Source: Sinorhizobium americanum | GTDB lineage: Bacteria; Pseudomonadota; Alphaproteobacteria; Rhizobiales; Rhizobiaceae | DNA: 64,000 nt | Assembly: GCF_001651855.1 (NCBI RefSeq) | Contig: NZ_LNQC01000045.1 | Coordinates: 124,001-188,000, forward strand | Direction of reading: 5' to 3' | In this document: one piece after another, positions 61,113-64,000 of the stretch | How positions within the stretch are numbered: the first letter of the stretch is position 1 | Layout of the letters: each line of letters starts with the position of its first letter | Program-made: the position numbers and the translations under genes | The notes under the pieces: generated by a model | Seen by the model: the letters and a program-made list of their open reading frames with translations, nothing else | The model's database searches: none | What the model was told of the DNA's origin: nothing

Positions 61113-61159
61113 TGCATGTCGTTGTCCCAAAACCGCTGCACACTTTTGGGCGACATGCA
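61113..61159. repeat. 47-bp double palindrome after the M20 gene
   Basis: TGCATGTCG at 61113-61121 pairs with CGACATGCA at 61151-61159, and CCCAAAA at 61126-61132 with TTTTGGG at 61144-61150, so a two-part stem forms. It starts 4 bases past the M20 stop codon. I recall near-identical units in many rhizobial intergenic regions, not checked. It may end the operon transcript. Confidence 0.75.
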
Positions 61160-61163
61160 CTAA

Positions 61164-62333
61164 CTACGGTCGCGCCAGATAGGCCTCGGCGAGCTCGGTC
61201 CAGAACGCCGCGCCAACCGGCAGCAGATCGTCGTTGAAATTATAGCCCGGGTGGTGGAGCGGCTTCTCCTCGCCGGTCACCCGCGACCCCAGGAAGAAAT
61301 AGGTCCCCGGCCTCTCCTTGAGCATGTAGGCGAAGTCCTCGCTGCCCATATAGGGCCGCGCCAGATCGACGACCTTGTCCGCCCCGGCGAAGCGGATCGC
61401 GAGGTCGCGGACGAAATCCGTCTCCGCCTTGTGATTGATCGTGGCGTCATAGCTACGCAAATAGTCGACGGTGGCTCGCATGCCGAAGCTCGCCGCCTGC
61501 GCCTCGGCAATCATTCGAATTCGGCGCTCCAGTTCGTCGCGAACGGCCGGATCGAAGGAGCGGATGCCGACGACGATTTCCGCTCGCTCGGGGATGATGT
61601 TGCTCGCCGAACCCGCGTGGAAGGCTCCGACGGTGACGACGGTTGGGTCCATCGGATGGATGTTGCGCGATACGATCGTCTGCAGCGCCATGACGATGCT
61701 GGCGCCGCAGACGATGGGGTCGGCTGTCTCCTGCGGTTCGGCGCCATGACCGCCGCGGCCGTGAACGGTGATCCGTGCCTCGTCGACGGCGGCCCCGATC
61801 GGACCCTCGCGCAATGCGAACTGTCCGAAGGGGAGATTCGGCTCGTTGTGAAGCGCGAACACGGCATCGCAGGGGAACCTCTCGAACAGACCCTCGTCGA
61901 TCATGATCTTCGCACCGCCGAAATTCTCCTCGGCCGGCTGGAAGATAAGGTGGACGGTGCCGTCAAAATTCTTCCGCTCTGCAAGCGCCCGGGCGGCGCC
62001 GAGGAGCATCGCCGTGTGGCCGTCGTGGCCGCAGGCATGCATCAGCCCCGGCGTCTTGCTGGCATAGTTGAGGCCGGTTTCCTCAAGGATCGGCAAGGCG
62101 TCGATATCGGCGCGGATGCCGATCGAACGCGGGCTGCTGCCGTTCCTGAGCGTGCCGACGACGCCGGTTTTGGCGAGCCCTGTCGTCACCGTGTAGCCGA
62201 GCGCTTCGAGATGGCCGGCGATGAAGGCCGACGTGCGCCGTTCTTCCAGTCCGAGTTCCGGATGGGCGTGCAGGTCGCGGCGAATGGCGACGAGTTCCGG
62301 CAAGGCATTGCTGATCGCAGCGGAAATTTTCAT
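61164..62333 (-). CDS. M20 family amidohydrolase (hippurate hydrolase-like)
   Basis: Zinc hydrolase of 389 residues acting on N-acyl or N-carbamoyl amino acids. Metal ligands are in HACGHDGHTAM, EENFGGAKIM and GSEDFAYM; DIDALPI is typical, and the dimerisation domain lies at about 180-290. The start at 62333 is one base from the stop of the permease gene, so it is coupled to the transporter. This suggests that the transporter imports a conjugated amino acid or peptide that the enzyme then cleaves in the cytoplasm. Confidence 0.9.
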   Translation of the reverse strand: MKISAAISNALPELVAIRRDLHAHPELGLEERRTSAFIAGHLEALGYTVTTGLAKTGVVGTLRNGSSPRSIGIRADIDALPILEETGLNYASKTPGLMHACGHDGHTAMLLGAARALAERKNFDGTVHLIFQPAEENFGGAKIMIDEGLFERFPCDAVFALHNEPNLPFGQFALREGPIGAAVDEARITVHGRGGHGAEPQETADPIVCGASIVMALQTIVSRNIHPMDPTVVTVGAFHAGSASNIIPERAEIVVGIRSFDPAVRDELERRIRMIAEAQAASFGMRATVDYLRSYDATINHKAETDFVRDLAIRFAGADKVVDLARPYMGSEDFAYMLKERPGTYFFLGSRVTGEEKPLHHPGYNFNDDLLPVGAAFWTELAEAYLARP

Positions 62334-62334
62334 G

Positions 62335-63159
62335 TCAGGCACCACTGGTAGGAATGCGATTCTCGAAATAGCGGAAGGCGACGACCAGGATGCCGGTCAG
62401 GCACATGTAGATGAGCGCAAGCAAGAGCAACGGCTCGTAGGTGAGATAGGTTTCCTGCCGCACCTTGGAGATCACCGCATAGACGTCGACCACGGTAATG
62501 GTGGCGACGAGCGGCGTCGATTTGAGTTGCAGCACGGTCTCGCCGTTGAGCGTCGGCAGCGCCCGGTGGACGGCGCGCGGCAGCCAGATGCGCCGGAACA
62601 TCGTCCAGCGCCCCATGCCATAGGCGCGAGCCGCCTCCAATTCTCCCTGCGGCACGCCGGCAAAGGCGCCGCGCATCACTTCCCCCTCGTAAGCCGCGAA
62701 GGAGAGCGTCAGCGCCGCCACCCCATAGGGCCACGCTTCGCGCAGGTAGGGCCAGAGGAAGGAATGGCGGATCCAGGGGAACTGGGGAAAGAGCGAACCG
62801 AGGCCGTAATAGAGCAGCCAGAGCTGCAAGAGCAGCGGCGTTCCGCGGATGATGGTGCAGAAGAGACGGGCCGGGAGCTTGAGGAACCAGGGGCCGGTCA
62901 CCTGGACGAGCCCGAGAGGGACGGCGAGCAGGAATCCCAGGATCGCGGTGCCGAACAGCATGGCCAGGCTGACGAGGATGCCGGAGCCGAGCCTCGGCAG
63001 GTAGCGCGGCAGCCAATCCCAACGCATGAAGACCGCGACAGCGACGACGAGGCCGGCGAAGAGGATCATGAGGACGATGCGATGCGGCTTGAGAAAGCTC
63101 TCTGCTGTGGGAAGGTCCTCGGGGACAAGCGCGAGTGCGTGGGTCGTTTCGTCGGTCAT
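62335..63159 (-). CDS. polar amino acid ABC transporter permease (HisM type)
   Basis: Inner-membrane permease of 274 residues. The EAA loop is GELEAARAYGMGRWTMFRR with TMFRRIWLP after it, and RGTPLLLQLWLLYYGLG is the entry of the core. A longer N-terminus with an extra helix (about 27-45) is present, as in HisM-like subunits. Its start overlaps the stop of the other permease gene by four bases (ATGA), and the M20 gene follows. Confidence 0.93.
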   Translation of the reverse strand: MTDETTHALALVPEDLPTAESFLKPHRIVLMILFAGLVVAVAVFMRWDWLPRYLPRLGSGILVSLAMLFGTAILGFLLAVPLGLVQVTGPWFLKLPARLFCTIIRGTPLLLQLWLLYYGLGSLFPQFPWIRHSFLWPYLREAWPYGVAALTLSFAAYEGEVMRGAFAGVPQGELEAARAYGMGRWTMFRRIWLPRAVHRALPTLNGETVLQLKSTPLVATITVVDVYAVISKVRQETYLTYEPLLLLALIYMCLTGILVVAFRYFENRIPTSGA

Positions 63160-63881
63160 CGCTGCTCCGCGAAGCCGCGCCGGGCGTGCCGCTCGATGAT
63201 GCCGATGAGAAGGTTAGAGACGAGCGTCAGGGCGAGATAGAGCGCCCCGGCCGCGCAGAAGAACAGCAAATAGGCCTTGGTGGTGCCGGCCGCCTGGCGG
63301 GTGACGAGCGTCAGTTCGCTGAAGCCGACGACGGCAAGCAGCGCCGTGTCCTTGGTGGCGATCAGCCAGAGATTGGCAAGCCCGGGTATGGCATAGGGCA
63401 GCATCGCGGGCAGCGTAATGCGCCGCAGAACCTTGGTCGGCGACATGCCGTAAGCGCGCGCCGCCTCGATCTGTCCTGGGAGCACCGCCTTGATGGCGCC
63501 GCGCAGCACTTCGGTCGAATAGGCGCCCTGCACGACGCCAATGACGAAGATGCCGGCCGCCAAGCCGCTGATATCGACTGTGCCAATCCCCATGGCGCCG
63601 AGGAACTGATTCAGGAGGTCGGTTCCGGCATAGTAGAGAAGCAGGATGAGGACCAGCTCGGGGACGGCCCTCACGATGGTCGTATAGCACTCGAGCAGGT
63701 CGCGCAGCACCGGGCCGCCATAGAGCTTGCCGAAGGCGCCGCCGACGCCGAGCAGCAAACCGAGCGCATAGCCGCCGACGGCGATTTCGACCGAGTGGAG
63801 GAAACCCTGCAGCAGAACGCCGCCCCAGCCTGGCGCCGCAAGCGCCAGCAGGCTCCAGTTGATGAGGGAATCCGCGGCCAT
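63156..63881 (-). CDS. polar amino acid ABC transporter permease (HisQ type)
   Basis: Permease of 241 residues. The core contains LLQGFLHSVEIAVGGYALGL, RAVPELVLILLLYYAGTDLL, and the EAA loop GQIEAARAYGMSPTKVLRR. It pairs with the next permease. Upstream lies the solute-binding protein gene, whose end is at the right edge, with a hairpin between them. The ATPase gene is not in the window. Confidence 0.93.
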   Translation of the reverse strand: MAADSLINWSLLALAAPGWGGVLLQGFLHSVEIAVGGYALGLLLGVGGAFGKLYGGPVLRDLLECYTTIVRAVPELVLILLLYYAGTDLLNQFLGAMGIGTVDISGLAAGIFVIGVVQGAYSTEVLRGAIKAVLPGQIEAARAYGMSPTKVLRRITLPAMLPYAIPGLANLWLIATKDTALLAVVGFSELTLVTRQAAGTTKAYLLFFCAAGALYLALTLVSNLLIGIIERHARRGFAEQR

Positions 63882-63896
63882 CGCTACCTCGTGCGC

Positions 63897-63935
63897 CGAA
63901 AACCAAAGGCCGGCAGGTCATCGGACCGCCGGCCT
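63897..63935 (-). terminator. attenuating terminator between binding protein and permease genes
   Basis: AGGCCGGC (63907-63914) and GCCGGCCT (63928-63935) form an 8-bp stem with an inner GGTC-ATCG-GACC part. On the minus strand it is followed by TTGGTTTTC. It would reduce permease message relative to the binding protein. Confidence 0.7.
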
Positions 63936-63942
63936 GCTGCGG

Positions 63943-64000
63943 TCAGCCGCCGTAGATGTCGAAGTCGAAGTACTTCTTCGAGAACGTGTCGTAGGTGCCG
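63943..64000 (-). CDS. ABC transporter solute-binding protein, C-terminal end
   Basis: Only the last 18 codons are inside the window: GTYDTFSKKYFDFDIYGG followed by TGA at 63945-63943. YFDFDIYG is typical of the end of polar amino acid binding proteins. It is followed by a hairpin and the two permease genes on the same strand. Confidence 0.8.
   Translation of the reverse strand, partial: GTYDTFSKKYFDFDIYGG

Overview
This window is chromosomal DNA of an alphaproteobacterium of the order Rhizobiales, most likely Sinorhizobium/Ensifer. The reasons are high GC with strong codon bias, a gcrA cell-cycle gene with CcrM-type GANTC sites, a SAM-II riboswitch in front of metZ, a podJ polarity gene, the order ppk2-phoR-pstSCAB-phoU-phoB, and the order acyl-CoA dehydrogenase-thiolase-fadB next to podJ. 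I recall these orders from Sinorhizobium chromosomes but could not check them here. There is no prophage, CRISPR array, rRNA operon, transposase or plasmid-type gene. Most of the window is housekeeping sequence.

Layout. 1-2.1 kb: three-gene phospholipid cassette (CDP-alcohol phosphatidyltransferase, PlsC-type acyltransferase, CdsA-type cytidylyltransferase), then tRNA-Thr(CGT). 2.3-5.7 kb: nitronate monooxygenase, an unknown single-pass membrane protein, and polyphosphate kinase 2. 6.0-13.8 kb: phosphate regulon phoR-pstS-pstC-pstA-pstB-phoU-phoB with tandem PHO boxes. 13.8-18.8 kb: gcrA, argD, argF, hslO, apaG. 18.8-22.2 kb: a second CDP-alcohol phosphatidyltransferase, metZ behind a SAM-II riboswitch and terminator, dcd, tRNA-Gly(CCC). 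22.3-28.4 kb: small accessory-looking genes (solute-binding protein, sterol-desaturase-like protein, TerB-like protein, nuclease-like protein, LexA-like S24 repressor, HxlR regulator with divergent SRPBCC gene, LysE exporter, and a frameshifted DUF6958-like gene). 28.5-34 kb: beta-oxidation operon. 34.3-38 kb: podJ. 38.4-44.1 kb: TauE-type permease with a TIGR02186 protein, a one-domain Lrp protein, and the DNA-repair pair pdeM and lhr-like helicase. 44.1-51 kb: mixed genes (YitT, TPR-methyltransferase, DUF6460, CAP-domain lipoprotein, MATE exporter, pyrD, DUF952, secreted coiled-coil protein). 50.2-54.6 kb: CrbS/CrbR (MxtR/ErdR)-type two-component pair. 54.8-58.1 kb: mscL, aminotransferase, galE, chorismate mutase. 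58.4-60.9 kb: cyanide-insensitive-type cytochrome bd oxidase cydAB with a DUF2474 peptide. 61.2-64 kb: polar amino acid ABC transporter with an M20 amidohydrolase, running off the right edge.

How the genes work together. phoR/phoB sense phosphate limitation and should activate pstSCAB-phoU through the PHO boxes; ppk2 beside them links to polyphosphate. A near-perfect palindrome occurs in identical form before the nitronate monooxygenase gene and before the beta-oxidation operon, so one repressor probably controls both. The gcrA/argD intergenic region holds four GANTC sites within 37 bp plus a CtrA-like site, and CtrA-like sites also precede podJ and the unknown gene at 3.6 kb, pointing to a cell-cycle layer. 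Several intergenic regions carry palindromic repeats of the sort dispersed in rhizobial genomes. I found no clear previously undescribed defence or biosynthetic system. The observations most worth checking are the shared palindrome, the GANTC cluster, the decayed DUF6958-like gene and the unusual tRNA-Gly stem.
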